Assembly (NCBI GenBank): GCA_017464225.1
Contig: JAFUDW010000104.1
Location: 1 to 10,949 of the forward strand
Source: Clostridia bacterium
GTDB lineage: Bacteria > Bacillota_A > Clostridia > Christensenellales > Aristaeellaceae
Direction of reading: 5' to 3'
DNA: 10,949 nt
Positions within the stretch are counted from its first letter, which is position 1; each line of letters starts with the position of its first letter. The notes beneath the pieces are model-generated. The model was not told the origin of the DNA and did no database searches. It worked only from the letters and a program-made list of their open reading frames with translations. The position numbers and the translations under genes are program-made. Of this stretch, positions 1 to 6,501 are shown piece by piece.

Positions 1-94
1 ATGATCGCAATGACGGTGACGCGTCATTGACGTCAGCAAGCCGCCGTCAGTTCCGGAGCGAGCAACGTATTGAAACTACGTAATCACTCACCCA

Positions 95-213
95 GTCTGA
101 GGTAGGCACGCGAAGCGGGCCGAGGATTGCGCAGCAATCCCGAAAAAGCAGGATGACGGCTGATTGAGCTTGCTCAAATCAGACGGCAGCTTGCTTTTTC
201 ATTGGCCTCAGAC
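95..213. repeat. Nested inverted-repeat element in gene-free left end
   Basis: No convincing gene is present in 1-441, and this part of it is unusually rich in self-complementary sequence. An 8-bp outer arm at 95-102 (GTCTGAGG) pairs exactly with 206-213. Inside it are a 7-bp stem with a 3-base loop (124-130 with 134-140), an 8-bp arm at 143-150 (AAAAAGCA) matching 192-199, and an inner hairpin whose core 164-177 is a perfect inverted repeat (TTGAGC TT GCTCAA). The nesting suggests one folded unit: a palindromic dispersed repeat, a terminator cluster, or a structured RNA. The sequence alone does not say which. Confidence 0.45.
143..199. terminator. Possible bidirectional terminator
   Basis: A hairpin is bounded by five A residues at 143-147 and five T residues at 195-199, so a transcript from either strand would end in a U-run next to the stem. 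The U-run pairs with the A-run, as in many bidirectional terminators, but the middle of the stem is imperfect. It could end the leftward operon whose last stop is at 442, or a rightward gene lying left of the window. Confidence 0.35.
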
Positions 214-292
214 GATCTCTTTGCGACAGTCCAAAAGCTAAACTGGCGGAAATTGTTTGATAGAACACTCAAGACTGTTCGCCGGGATGGGT

Positions 293-356
293 GCAGGGGG
301 CGAAGTCCCCTGCCGCGGGATTATAAGGGCCGCGGAGGCCCTTATCGTTCCCCTGC
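293..356. repeat. Palindromic repeat with two hairpins
   Basis: Two adjacent hairpins are visible. The first has a 7-bp stem, GCAGGGG at 293-299 with CCCCTGC at 307-313, and loop GCGAAGT. The second has a perfect 9-bp stem, 323-331 with 337-345, and loop GCGGA. A second CCCCTGC copy at 350-356 can also pair with 293-299 and enclose the second hairpin. Neither hairpin is followed by a T-run on either strand, so a simple terminator is unlikely. The rest of 214-441 holds no recognisable gene or promoter. A similar but degenerate arrangement ending in CGTTCC occurs at 10391-10457. Confidence 0.45.
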
Positions 357-417
357 TGTAAAACTCCTGTTTTCAGGTGTATACCTTTCATCAGGATTCA
401 GTATAGGCGCTTGCATC

Positions 418-439
418 GGGCTTCCGAGCAGGAAAGCCC
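418..439 (-). terminator. Weak hairpin just after the GGT-like gene
   Basis: Directly after the stop codon of the leftward GGT-like gene is a stem of about 8 bp with one bulged base (418-425 with 431-439, loop 426-430). On the minus strand it is not followed by a U-run, so it is at best a weak terminator or an mRNA 3' end stabiliser. Confidence 0.25.
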
Positions 440-441
440 TG

Positions 442-2070
442 TTACCAGCAGGCAATATTGCTATCCGTGCGGGATTCGGTGCCGCCCACCAGCGTGCCGT
501 TGTCCAGCCGCACGATCATCTGTCCGCGGCCAAAGCTGGGGGTGTCCAATTCCAGGCGCACGTCGTGGCCCCGGCGGCGAAGGGCGCGGGCCAATTCCGG
601 ATCAAAACGGCTTTCCACCGCCACAGCGCCTTCCCGCATCCATTGCCAGCGTGGAGCGTCCAGCGCCTGCTGTGGATCCATGCCAAAGTCCGCGTAATTC
701 ATCACCACCTGCACGTGGCCCTGGGGCTGCATGTATCCGCCCATGACGCCGAAGGGGCCCACAGGCGCGCCGTCCCGCATCAGGAAGCCGGGAATGATGG
801 TATGATAGCTGCGCTTGCCCGGCAGCAGGCAGTTGACATCCCTGGGATCCAGCGAAAAATCCGCGCCTCGATCCTGGAGGGCAATGCCGGTGCCCGCCGC
901 CACGATGCCCGATCCAAAGCCCCGGTAATTGGACTGGATATAGGATACCATGTTGCCCTCGCCATCGGCGCAGCACAGGTATACCGTGCCGCTCTTGGGC
1001 GGCAGCGCGTGGCTCCACACCCGGGCGGTATCGCCCATTTCCCGGGCGCGGCGCGCGCCGTACTCCGGGTCCAGCAGATCATGGCAATCCGCCGTCATGT
1101 GCGCAGGGTCGGTCACATAATGGAAGGCGTCGGCAAAGGCCATTTTCATGGCTTCGATCTGCCGATGGCAGGTCTCCGGGCTTTCCTTTTCGGTAAAGGT
1201 GAACTCCTTCAGGATGTTCAGCGCCATCAGCGCCGCAATGCCCTGGCCGTTGGGCGGGATCTCGCATACTCGGTACCCGCGGTAGTCCACATGGATGGGC
1301 TCCACCCATAGGGCTTCATAGGCAGCCAGATCCTCATAGCGCAGATAGTCGCCGTATTTCCGGCTTTCGGCGTCCAGCTTTCTTGCCAGCTCGCCCGTAT
1401 AGAAGGCCGCGGCGTTCGTTTCTCCAATGGCCTCCAGCGTGTCGGCATGATCGGGCAGATATATCATTTCTCCCGCTTCAGGCCCGCGCCCGTTGGGCGC
1501 AAAGGTAGTGAACCACGCGTCAAAACAGGGACCGCTCAGCCGCTTTTGGTAGCTCAGGAAGGCGCGCTGCCAGCCTTCGGCCAGATTAGGCGCGCAGGGA
1601 TAGCCTTCCCGGGCGTAGCGCACTGCCGGGGCCAGATCCTGGCTGAGCGTCAGATGGCCGAAGCGCTCTGTGATCGCGGCCCATGCCTTGGGCGCGCCGG
1701 GCACGGTCACCGGCGTCCAGCCCAGGGTGGGCATCCGTCCGTTCAGGTCGTTGCCGTCGGCCAGAATGCGCTCGATATTGGCCAGCATCGGCGCGGGGCC
1801 GCTGGCGTTGAGGCCGTACAGCTTTTTCTCTTTTTCGCTCCAGATCAGCGCGAAGGCGTCGCTGCCGATGCCGTTGGACGTAGGCTCGGTAACGGTCAGC
1901 GTCGCAGCGGCGGCCACGGCGGCGTCCATGGCGTTGCCCCCGCCGCGCAGGATCTCCAGCCCGGCGGCCGCTGCCTGGGGACTGGAGCAATTGACCATGC
2001 CGCCCCGGGCATAAATGGGATAGCGCTGTGAAGGATACCGCTGGGCCAGAGGATCAAAAGACGTTTTCAT
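442..2070 (-). CDS. ggt: Gamma-glutamyltransferase-like Ntn hydrolase
   Basis: The 542-residue product has the normal length and full conserved order of the gamma-glutamyltranspeptidase family, whose members cleave themselves and use the newly exposed threonine to attack gamma-glutamyl amides. The N-terminal part has GGGNAMDAAVAA (43-54) and the GIGSDAF segment (67-73). The likely self-cleavage site and nucleophile is Thr362 (SGTVYLC), followed by the GNMVSYIQSN, YRGFGSGIV and DFSLDP motifs and the GVMGGYMQPQGH oxyanion-region motif (441-452). No signal peptide is seen, so it is probably cytoplasmic, unlike classical periplasmic or secreted GGT. Position 92 is Pro in NASGPAP, where by eye relatives carry an Arg that binds the substrate alpha-carboxylate, so the substrate may differ from glutathione. 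The start is supported by AGGAG six bases upstream. It is the last gene of the chromate-transporter operon, 55 bp after the preceding gene. Confidence 0.88.
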   Translation of the reverse strand: MKTSFDPLAQRYPSQRYPIYARGGMVNCSSPQAAAAGLEILRGGGNAMDAAVAAAATLTVTEPTSNGIGSDAFALIWSEKEKKLYGLNASGPAPMLANIERILADGNDLNGRMPTLGWTPVTVPGAPKAWAAITERFGHLTLSQDLAPAVRYAREGYPCAPNLAEGWQRAFLSYQKRLSGPCFDAWFTTFAPNGRGPEAGEMIYLPDHADTLEAIGETNAAAFYTGELARKLDAESRKYGDYLRYEDLAAYEALWVEPIHVDYRGYRVCEIPPNGQGIAALMALNILKEFTFTEKESPETCHRQIEAMKMAFADAFHYVTDPAHMTADCHDLLDPEYGARRAREMGDTARVWSHALPPKSGTVYLCCADGEGNMVSYIQSNYRGFGSGIVAAGTGIALQDRGADFSLDPRDVNCLLPGKRSYHTIIPGFLMRDGAPVGPFGVMGGYMQPQGHVQVVMNYADFGMDPQQALDAPRWQWMREGAVAVESRFDPELARALRRRGHDVRLELDTPSFGRGQMIVRLDNGTLVGGTESRTDSNIACW

Positions 2071-2125
2071 ACAGGGCTCCTATCAAAAACATTCCGTTTG
2101 CCAAAAACGAGCTTTGCCTCTCCCG

Positions 2126-2692
2126 TCAGAATTTGAACACGATCCCCACCACCGCCGATATGGCGATGAAAATTACCGGGCTCCATTTCAGCTTTTTCTG
2201 TCCCACAAAGATCAGCACCGCCAGGATCAGCGCTTTCCAGATAAAAAACTGTCCCAGTCCCGCGCCGTTTGTCAGCGCTTCCATGCGCACCAGCGCCACC
2301 TTGGCCACGTTGAGCCCAGCCACCGAGATCATGGCGATGGAGGCCGGACGCAGGCCGTAAAACGCGCCCTCCACCAGCTTGTTCTGGCGGAATTTTGCCA
2401 GGAAACGGGCGATGATCAGGATGATGATCAGACTGGGCAGCGCCAGCGCGAAGCTGGCCAGCACGCCGCCGAGGATACCCGAGGTTTTAAAGCCCGCGTA
2501 GGTTGACATATTGATGCCGATGGCGCCGGGAGTGGACTCCGATATGGCGATCATATCGGCGATATCGGCATGGGAGAACCACGCGGGATATCGGTCGCTC
2601 ATCTCATAGAGGAAGGGCAGGGTGGCCAGACCGCCGCCCACCGAAAACAAACCCGTTTTGAAAAACTCATAGATCAGCTTCAGCAGCGTCAT
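2126..2692 (-). CDS. chrA: Short-chain chromate transporter family protein, second subunit
   Basis: This 188-residue, strongly hydrophobic protein belongs to the chromate ion transporter (CHR) family. Visible hallmarks are SVGGGLATLPFL (17-28), SESTPGAIGIN (51-61), the AGFKTSGILGG stretch (66-76) and a long hydrophobic helix PSLIIILIIARFL (86-98). Long CHR proteins carry two such halves in one chain; short-chain members occur as adjacent pairs that act together in the membrane, which is what is seen here. Its ATG overlaps the stop codon of the upstream partner (ATGA, 4 bp), implying translational coupling, and AAAGGAGG lies nine bases before it within the partner's 3' end. Some family members export chromate, but in anaerobes the physiological anion is often unknown. 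Family assignment is firm; substrate is not. Confidence 0.9.
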   Translation of the reverse strand: MTLLKLIYEFFKTGLFSVGGGLATLPFLYEMSDRYPAWFSHADIADMIAISESTPGAIGINMSTYAGFKTSGILGGVLASFALALPSLIIILIIARFLAKFRQNKLVEGAFYGLRPASIAMISVAGLNVAKVALVRMEALTNGAGLGQFFIWKALILAVLIFVGQKKLKWSPVIFIAISAVVGIVFKF

Positions 2693-3267
2693 TTGCCCGC
2701 GCCTCCTTTCCGCTGTCCGCGGTTTTTACGGTTGGCCGCCAGGATGCCCGCGAACCCCGCCAGGATCACCAGAATGGCCGCCGGGATCTTGATCGGCAGC
2801 AGGCCCGAAAACGCGTGCAGGGCGAACACCGCCAGGTACAGTCCCAGGGTAAAGGGATCGACCACCGATTTTTTCCACAGCCGCAGCACGGCTTGCAGGA
2901 TCAGCACGCACACGCACACGCGGATGCCCGCGAAGGCGTGCTGCACCACCTCCAGCGAGGCAAAGTTTTTCAGGAACATGGCGATGATCAGAATGATGAT
3001 GATGGGCCCGGTGAGGAAGCCCACGGTGGATGCCAGCGAGCCTTTGATACCTTTGCGCTTTTCCCCGATGAAGGTGGACACGTTCAAGGCGATGATGCCC
3101 GGCGTGCACTGGCCGATGGAAAAGTAATCCCGCAAATCGTCCATGGTCGTCCAGTGGCGCTTATCCACCAGCTCGCGCTCCAGGATGGGCAGCATAGCAT
3201 AGCCGCCGCCAAAGGTGACACAGCCGATCTTGACAAACGTCCAGTATAAATCCAGCAATTCGTTCAT
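2689..3267 (-). CDS. chrA: Short-chain chromate transporter family protein, first subunit
   Basis: The 192-residue product is the partner half of the CHR-family pair. It shows FGGGYAMLPILERELV (19-34), the QCTPGIIALN motif (53-62), FIGEKRKGIKGS (66-77) and several hydrophobic helices, ending in a basic tail. The reading frame stays open to an ATG at 3279, but I place the start at the ATG at 3267: GGAGG lies five bases before it, and that GGAGG is inside the first codons of the longer version. The promoter at 3296-3324 would start transcription near 3289, leaving only about 10 bases before the upstream ATG. It is the first gene of the leftward operon and runs into its partner with a 4-bp overlap. 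Confidence 0.9.
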   Translation of the reverse strand: MNELLDLYWTFVKIGCVTFGGGYAMLPILERELVDKRHWTTMDDLRDYFSIGQCTPGIIALNVSTFIGEKRKGIKGSLASTVGFLTGPIIIILIIAMFLKNFASLEVVQHAFAGIRVCVCVLILQAVLRLWKKSVVDPFTLGLYLAVFALHAFSGLLPIKIPAAILVILAGFAGILAANRKNRGQRKGGAGK

Positions 3268-3295
3268 AGCGTCCTCCATAGTATAGATTGTTTCT

Positions 3296-3324
3296 ATTAT
3301 ACAAAAATCTCCGGCCTATGACAA
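3296..3324 (-). promoter_or_regulatory. Sigma-A promoter of the chromate transporter/GGT operon
   Basis: On the minus strand TTGTCA (3324-3319) is separated by exactly 17 bases from a perfect TATAAT (3301-3296). The expected transcription start is near 3289, giving a leader of about 22 bases before the ATG at 3267. The match is close to consensus in both boxes, so fairly strong constitutive expression is expected unless repressed. Confidence 0.82.
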
Positions 3325-3395
3325 TCGCTATTTGCGTTAAACCGCGGCCAGTCGCTGTTTTTTTGCCCGGCAGCCTTGTTTTTTGCGCCGGAAAA

Positions 3396-3459
3396 TGAAA
3401 CATTTCCGGTTTTTGTCCCATAACAGGGCTCAATTTGGAACATATCCGCGTTTTGTCTC
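3396..3459 (+). repeat. 24-bp direct repeat upstream of the FMN-protein promoter
   Basis: The segments 3396-3419 and 3436-3459 match at 19 of 24 positions by direct comparison (core TGRAACATWTCCG followed by TTTTGTC). They are 40 bp apart start to start, about four helical turns, so a protein bound to both would sit on one face of the DNA. They end just upstream of the -10 box at 3484. The first copy also forms an imperfect inverted repeat, CCGGAAAATG against CATTTCCGG. They look like tandem activator or repressor sites. Confidence 0.45.
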
Positions 3460-3483
3460 TTTTTCCGGGCATATGGCGACCGA

Positions 3484-3489
3484 TATAAT
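3484..3489 (+). promoter_or_regulatory. -10 box of the FMN-protein/reductase operon
   Basis: A perfect TATAAT stands 57 bases before the ATG at 3547. The hexamer 17 bases upstream, TTTTCC (3461-3466), is a poor -35 box, and TTGTCT (3453-3458) is 25 bases away, too far. The promoter may therefore need an activator or help from the curved T-tract DNA upstream. Expected transcription start is near 3496. Confidence 0.6.
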
Positions 3490-3504
3490 GCTTACAGTAT
3501 CGAT

Positions 3505-3520
3505 ATCAGACGTACCTGAT
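3505..3520. promoter_or_regulatory. Possible repressor operator in the 5' leader
   Basis: An inverted repeat, ATCAG, six bases, CTGAT, lies 15 bases downstream of the -10 box of the reductase operon. Its size and place suit a TetR-type repressor, but the arms are only 5 bp and no second full copy was found near the tetR gene. Confidence 0.25.
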
Positions 3521-3546
3521 CGAACGACCGCAAGGAGGAAAGATCC

Positions 3547-4182
3547 ATGATGAAACAGCGTAAAAAGATGTTTGCCCTGCTGACCGTTCTGTGCCTGCTG
3601 TGCGCCCTGTGCGGCGCGGCGGCTGAGGAGAATGTTTTCTACGGCCAAAACGACCACGGCGTGGGCGGCACCATCCGCGTGGCGGTGACCATGGACGGCG
3701 ACACCATCAAGGCCATCAAAACGGTAGAGCAGAAGGAGACCCGGGGCCTGGGCACCACGGCCATCCTGCAATTGACCAAGGACATCGTCGCCGCCAACTC
3801 CCTGGATGTGGACGCCGTATCCGGCGCCACGCTGTCCAGCATCGCCTTTACCGGTGCCGTACGCCAGGCGGTGGAGGAAGCCACCGGCTTTGACCCCACG
3901 GCGGACGTGACGCTGGGTGAAAACGAGTACCTGGGCGTCAGCGACAACGGGCTGGGCGGCAGGCTGATGGTCAAGGTAACGGTCGAGGACGGCAAGATCG
4001 CCGGCATCGACGTGCTGGAAGCCCATGAATCCGAGGAGATCGGCATCGCCGCCCTGAACGCCCAGATCCCCAAGCTGGTGGAAAACAACGGCGAGGCAGC
4101 CGACGCCATCTCCGGCGCCACCATCACCTGCGACGCACTGAACGAAGCGGTGGCTCAGGCCATGGCCGCTTCTCAGCAATAA
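3547..4182 (+). CDS. Secreted protein with two FMN-binding domains
   Basis: The 211-residue product starts with a Sec signal peptide: a basic N-end, a hydrophobic stretch 8-22, and likely cleavage after AAA at 26. Two similar domains of about 80 residues follow (roughly 36-110 and 130-206), each ending in an SGAT motif: DAVSGATL with Thr95 and DAISGATI with Thr192. In this family ApbE attaches FMN to the motif threonine through a phosphoester bond, so the protein probably carries two flavins and passes electrons outside the membrane. No ApbE gene is in the window. Three cysteines at 16, 19 and 22 lie in the signal region, but the sequence is a poor lipobox, so a soluble secreted form is more likely than a lipoprotein. 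AAGGAGG eight bases before the ATG supports the start; a second ATG follows at once. It lies 22 bp before the reductase gene and is its probable electron donor. Confidence 0.85.
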   Translation: MMKQRKKMFALLTVLCLLCALCGAAAEENVFYGQNDHGVGGTIRVAVTMDGDTIKAIKTVEQKETRGLGTTAILQLTKDIVAANSLDVDAVSGATLSSIAFTGAVRQAVEEATGFDPTADVTLGENEYLGVSDNGLGGRLMVKVTVEDGKIAGIDVLEAHESEEIGIAALNAQIPKLVENNGEAADAISGATITCDALNEAVAQAMAASQQ

Positions 4183-4204
4183 AAAACAAACGGAGGAAAT
4201 CACC

Positions 4205-5710
4205 ATGATGAAAAAGATCGCAGCGCTCCTGACCGCTCTGATGCTGGTCATGAGCATGGTTCCCGCCCTGGCGGAGGAAACGCCCTCCTGGATGCCCGTC
4301 TGGGATCGCGACGCCGACGTGGTCGTGGTTGGCTTCGGCCCCGCGGGCGCAATGGCGGCCAAGGCCGCTCAGGAAAACGGCGCCAGCACGATCGTCGTTG
4401 AAAAGGCCAGCAAGGAATACGCCGGCGGCTCGGCGCCCACCAGCATGGGCTTCATTAAGCCCTACACCGTCGAGGACATCTTCGACAGCGCCCAGGGCCG
4501 CATCACCATGGAAACCGCCCAGCGCATCTATGACAAGGAAAACGAACTGCTCGGATGGATGGGCGAAAACGGCCTGGAGATCGTCAACTCCACTTCCGTC
4601 GGCTATGGCCGTGGATTTTACAGCGCGCTGGAGAGCGGCATTGAAAAGCTCGGCATCGAGGTGCTCTATGAAACCCCTGCCGTAAAGCTGATCGCCGATC
4701 CCATGACCCATGAAGTCTATGGCATCCAGTGCCGGCAGGCCGACGGCAGCGATCTGTATATCCGCGCCAACAAGGGCGTGGTGCTGGCCACCGGCGGCTA
4801 CGCGGCCAACAAGGACCTGATGACCCGCTTCCACTTTGCCGATATGATCGATTACGCCATGCTGGGCGCCGATACCCAGACCGGCGACGGCCTGCTGATG
4901 GCCACCGAGCTGGGCGCGGGCCTGGACGGCGTAAGCAACCAGCAGATCGAATGGTACGGCTACGCCTATAAAACAGCCAGCGATGAAATGGGCACCGCCA
5001 TCCTGCACCTGGGCCTGGATCTGGGCCCCGATAGCCGCATCTTTGTCAATTCCAAGGGCGAACGCTTCATGGATGAGGAAATGTACATCGTGCACAGCAA
5101 GGAGCAGATGCCCTTCCTGTCCTATGACGGCACCTTCCCCGTGTACAACGGCTACCGCAACCTGCCCATGTATGTGATCTTCGATGAAAGCATGTTCGAG
5201 GGCGGCCCCGTCGGCCCCACCGCTGATTATTACTGCGGTTTCGCCTCCATGTACGGCGTGTACGCCTGGAGCGACGACAACCAGGCCGAACTGGAAAAGG
5301 GCTGGCTGGTCAAGGCCGATACCATTGAGGAGCTGGTGGAGAAGCTGGCCGCTCAGAGCGGCAACGATTCCATCGACGCCGAAGCCCTGAAGAACACCAT
5401 TGCTGAGTATAACGCCGCCTGCGAGCAGGGCGCGGATACCGCCTTTGGCCGCTCCGATTTCTATCTGGATCCCATCGGTGAAGGCCCCTACTATGCCGCT
5501 CAGCTGATCCCCGCCATCGTATATACCATCGGCGGCCTTTCCGGCGGCGAAAACGGCGAGACCCTGGACTGGAACGGCAACCCGATCCCCCGCCTCTATC
5601 ACGCGGGCGATATCGGCCAGCCCACCAAGATCCTGATCCAGGCCCTGCAGGGCGCGCTGGCCACCGGCGCCATCGCCGGCGAAGCCTGCGCTCAGCTGGA
5701 ATCCCACTGA
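4205..5710 (+). CDS. Secreted FAD-dependent reductase (fumarate reductase/flavocytochrome c superfamily)
   Basis: The 501-residue product has a Sec signal peptide (1-23, likely cut after ALA) and then a Rossmann FAD-binding fold: VVVVGFGPAGAMAAKAA at 39-55, acidic Glu66 for the ribose, and the second dinucleotide motif VVLATGGYAAN at 192-202. GADTQTGDGLLMA (221-233), GERFMDEE (285-292) and the C-terminal YTIGG...LYHAGDIG (440-471) place it in the superfamily of soluble fumarate, urocanate and related enoate reductases. There is no haem or FMN domain in the chain, so electrons probably come from the FMN protein encoded 22 bp upstream. By eye, the residues that bind and protonate fumarate are absent: no Arg follows GERFMDE until 318, Tyr440 stands where fumarate reductases have His, and no Arg occurs after 463. 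The substrate is therefore unlikely to be fumarate. GGAGG eight bases upstream supports the start. Confidence 0.85.
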   Translation: MMKKIAALLTALMLVMSMVPALAEETPSWMPVWDRDADVVVVGFGPAGAMAAKAAQENGASTIVVEKASKEYAGGSAPTSMGFIKPYTVEDIFDSAQGRITMETAQRIYDKENELLGWMGENGLEIVNSTSVGYGRGFYSALESGIEKLGIEVLYETPAVKLIADPMTHEVYGIQCRQADGSDLYIRANKGVVLATGGYAANKDLMTRFHFADMIDYAMLGADTQTGDGLLMATELGAGLDGVSNQQIEWYGYAYKTASDEMGTAILHLGLDLGPDSRIFVNSKGERFMDEEMYIVHSKEQMPFLSYDGTFPVYNGYRNLPMYVIFDESMFEGGPVGPTADYYCGFASMYGVYAWSDDNQAELEKGWLVKADTIEELVEKLAAQSGNDSIDAEALKNTIAEYNAACEQGADTAFGRSDFYLDPIGEGPYYAAQLIPAIVYTIGGLSGGENGETLDWNGNPIPRLYHAGDIGQPTKILIQALQGALATGAIAGEACAQLESH

Positions 5711-5726
5711 TCCATAAAAGCAAAAT

Positions 5727-5768
5727 AAACGCAGGACGGGTATCGATGGATGCCCGTCCTGCGTTTTT
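5727..5768. terminator. Bidirectional rho-independent terminator
   Basis: A perfect 14-bp stem (5727-5740 with 5753-5766) has a 12-base loop and ends in five T residues on the plus strand (5764-5768). On the minus strand the same stem is followed by TTTATTTTGCTTTT. It ends the reductase operon, whose stop is at 5710, and also the convergent tetR gene, whose stop codon at 5768-5770 touches the stem. Confidence 0.92.
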
Positions 5769-6307
5769 CAATCATAGAAATGGCGGATGAATTCCGGGAT
5801 GCATAATTCCTGCCGACGGATCAGCGTGGCGTCGTCGGGCTTGAAATCATTCAGTATCCAGTCAATGGTGGCATGCGCGGCGATCAGGGAAAAGGCGCGG
5901 ATCCCATACAGCTGGTCCTCGGTCACCTTCGCATCGGGATCGTTGCGCGTTCGCAGCGTATTGTTTGCAAAATATCCGCAAAGGAATTCGCAAAAGGAAT
6001 TCTGCCCCTGATAGCTGGCGATATTGCGGAAAAACTGCTTGTGCTGCCGCATGTAGGCATGGACGGCCACCGTCCATTCCTTCCAGTCCCGAAGATTTGG
6101 GTTTTCCTTGATGATCTGATCTACCTTGTGCTTATAGATCCAGTTGACCACCTCGTATTTATCGGGGAACAGCCGATAAAAGGTGGAACGGGATACGCCC
6201 GCCTTTTCCATCAGATCCTGGGCGCGCAGCGCGTCCAGCGAGGTCGTTTTCAGCATTTCCAGGCATGCTCTAGCGATCCTGTCCTTTGCCTCTTCCTTTT
6301 GCCGCAT
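5768..6307 (-). CDS. TetR/AcrR-family transcriptional regulator
   Basis: The 179-residue product has the N-terminal TetR helix-turn-helix: a helix at about 5-20 and then LRAQDLMEKAGVSRSTFYRLF (27-47), followed by DKYEVVNWIY. The rest is an all-helical ligand-binding and dimerisation part of usual size. The FYRLFPDKYEVVNWIY stretch recalls the DhaS-like group of TetR regulators, but the C-terminal domain shows no clue to the ligand. An AAGGAGAGG site ends nine bases before the ATG, and a good promoter lies at 6370-6398. The gene is convergent with the reductase operon and divergent from the ABC exporter operon, with back-to-back promoters. By position, the exporter operon and itself are the likeliest targets, with the reductase operon as the alternative. 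Confidence 0.88.
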   Translation of the reverse strand: MRQKEEAKDRIARACLEMLKTTSLDALRAQDLMEKAGVSRSTFYRLFPDKYEVVNWIYKHKVDQIIKENPNLRDWKEWTVAVHAYMRQHKQFFRNIASYQGQNSFCEFLCGYFANNTLRTRNDPDAKVTEDQLYGIRAFSLIAAHATIDWILNDFKPDDATLIRRQELCIPEFIRHFYD

Positions 6308-6369
6308 TTTTTGTTTTCCTCTCCTTAAACCGGCCGACGGGCCAGCCCCGCTTGTTCCCTGTCCATTCT

Positions 6370-6398
6370 ATTTTAATCGACAGCATCAGGATTTGCAA
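6370..6398 (-). promoter_or_regulatory. Promoter of the tetR gene
   Basis: On the minus strand TTGCAA (6398-6393) is followed after 17 bases by TAAAAT (6375-6370). Transcription should begin near 6363, about 55 bases before the ATG at 6307. It stands back to back with the exporter promoter, the two -35 boxes being 39 bases apart, so a regulator bound between them could affect both. Confidence 0.6.
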
Positions 6399-6437
6399 CC
6401 GTTTTCCTTCTCGTCCCTCCCTTTTTTTAATTTATCG

Positions 6438-6466
6438 TTGACAAGCGTTTCGGTCTGTGTTACAAT
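6438..6466 (+). promoter_or_regulatory. Strong sigma-A promoter of the leader/ABC exporter operon
   Basis: A perfect TTGACA (6438-6443) and TACAAT (6461-6466) are separated by 17 bases, and TGT directly before the -10 box makes it an extended -10 promoter. The stretch just upstream (6421-6435) is A/T-rich with a run of seven T residues, like an UP element. Transcription should start near 6473, leaving about 185 bases of leader before the exporter ATG at 6659. Confidence 0.88.
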
Positions 6467-6501
6467 CCCACCGTCAATTCATTCAGAAAGGAGGCTGCGT
6501 C

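Noticed and set aside
182..205. Seven-codon frame on the minus strand (MKKQAAV) before a hairpin, as a possible second leader peptide
   Set aside because: Only GAGG four bases upstream, no promoter found, and no gene visible to the left within the window.
1..441. tRNA, riboswitch or CRISPR in the left gene-free region
   Set aside because: No cloverleaf, no repeated spacer pattern and no known riboswitch core could be found by eye; only inverted repeats are visible.
202..1311. 369-codon open frame on the plus strand
   Set aside because: Most of it is antisense to the GGT-like gene, its start codon has no ribosome binding site, and the protein has no recognisable domain. Long antisense frames are common in GC-rich coding DNA.
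3268..3279. Upstream ATG of the first chromate-transporter subunit
   Set aside because: The GGAGG site lies inside these codons and serves the ATG at 3267; the upstream ATG is only about 10 bases from the predicted transcription start.
3563..3615. Lipoprotein signal in the FMN protein
   Set aside because: Cysteines at 16, 19 and 22 are present, but the residues before each do not fit the lipobox; cleavage after AAA26 fits better.
3430..4362. 310-codon open frame on the minus strand
   Set aside because: Antisense to the FMN-protein gene and crossing its promoter; low-complexity product with no ribosome binding site.
4124..5707. 527-codon open frame on the minus strand
   Set aside because: It is fully antisense to the reductase gene, rich in Gly, Ala, Val and His without motifs, and the plus-strand product has clear FAD motifs and a signal peptide.
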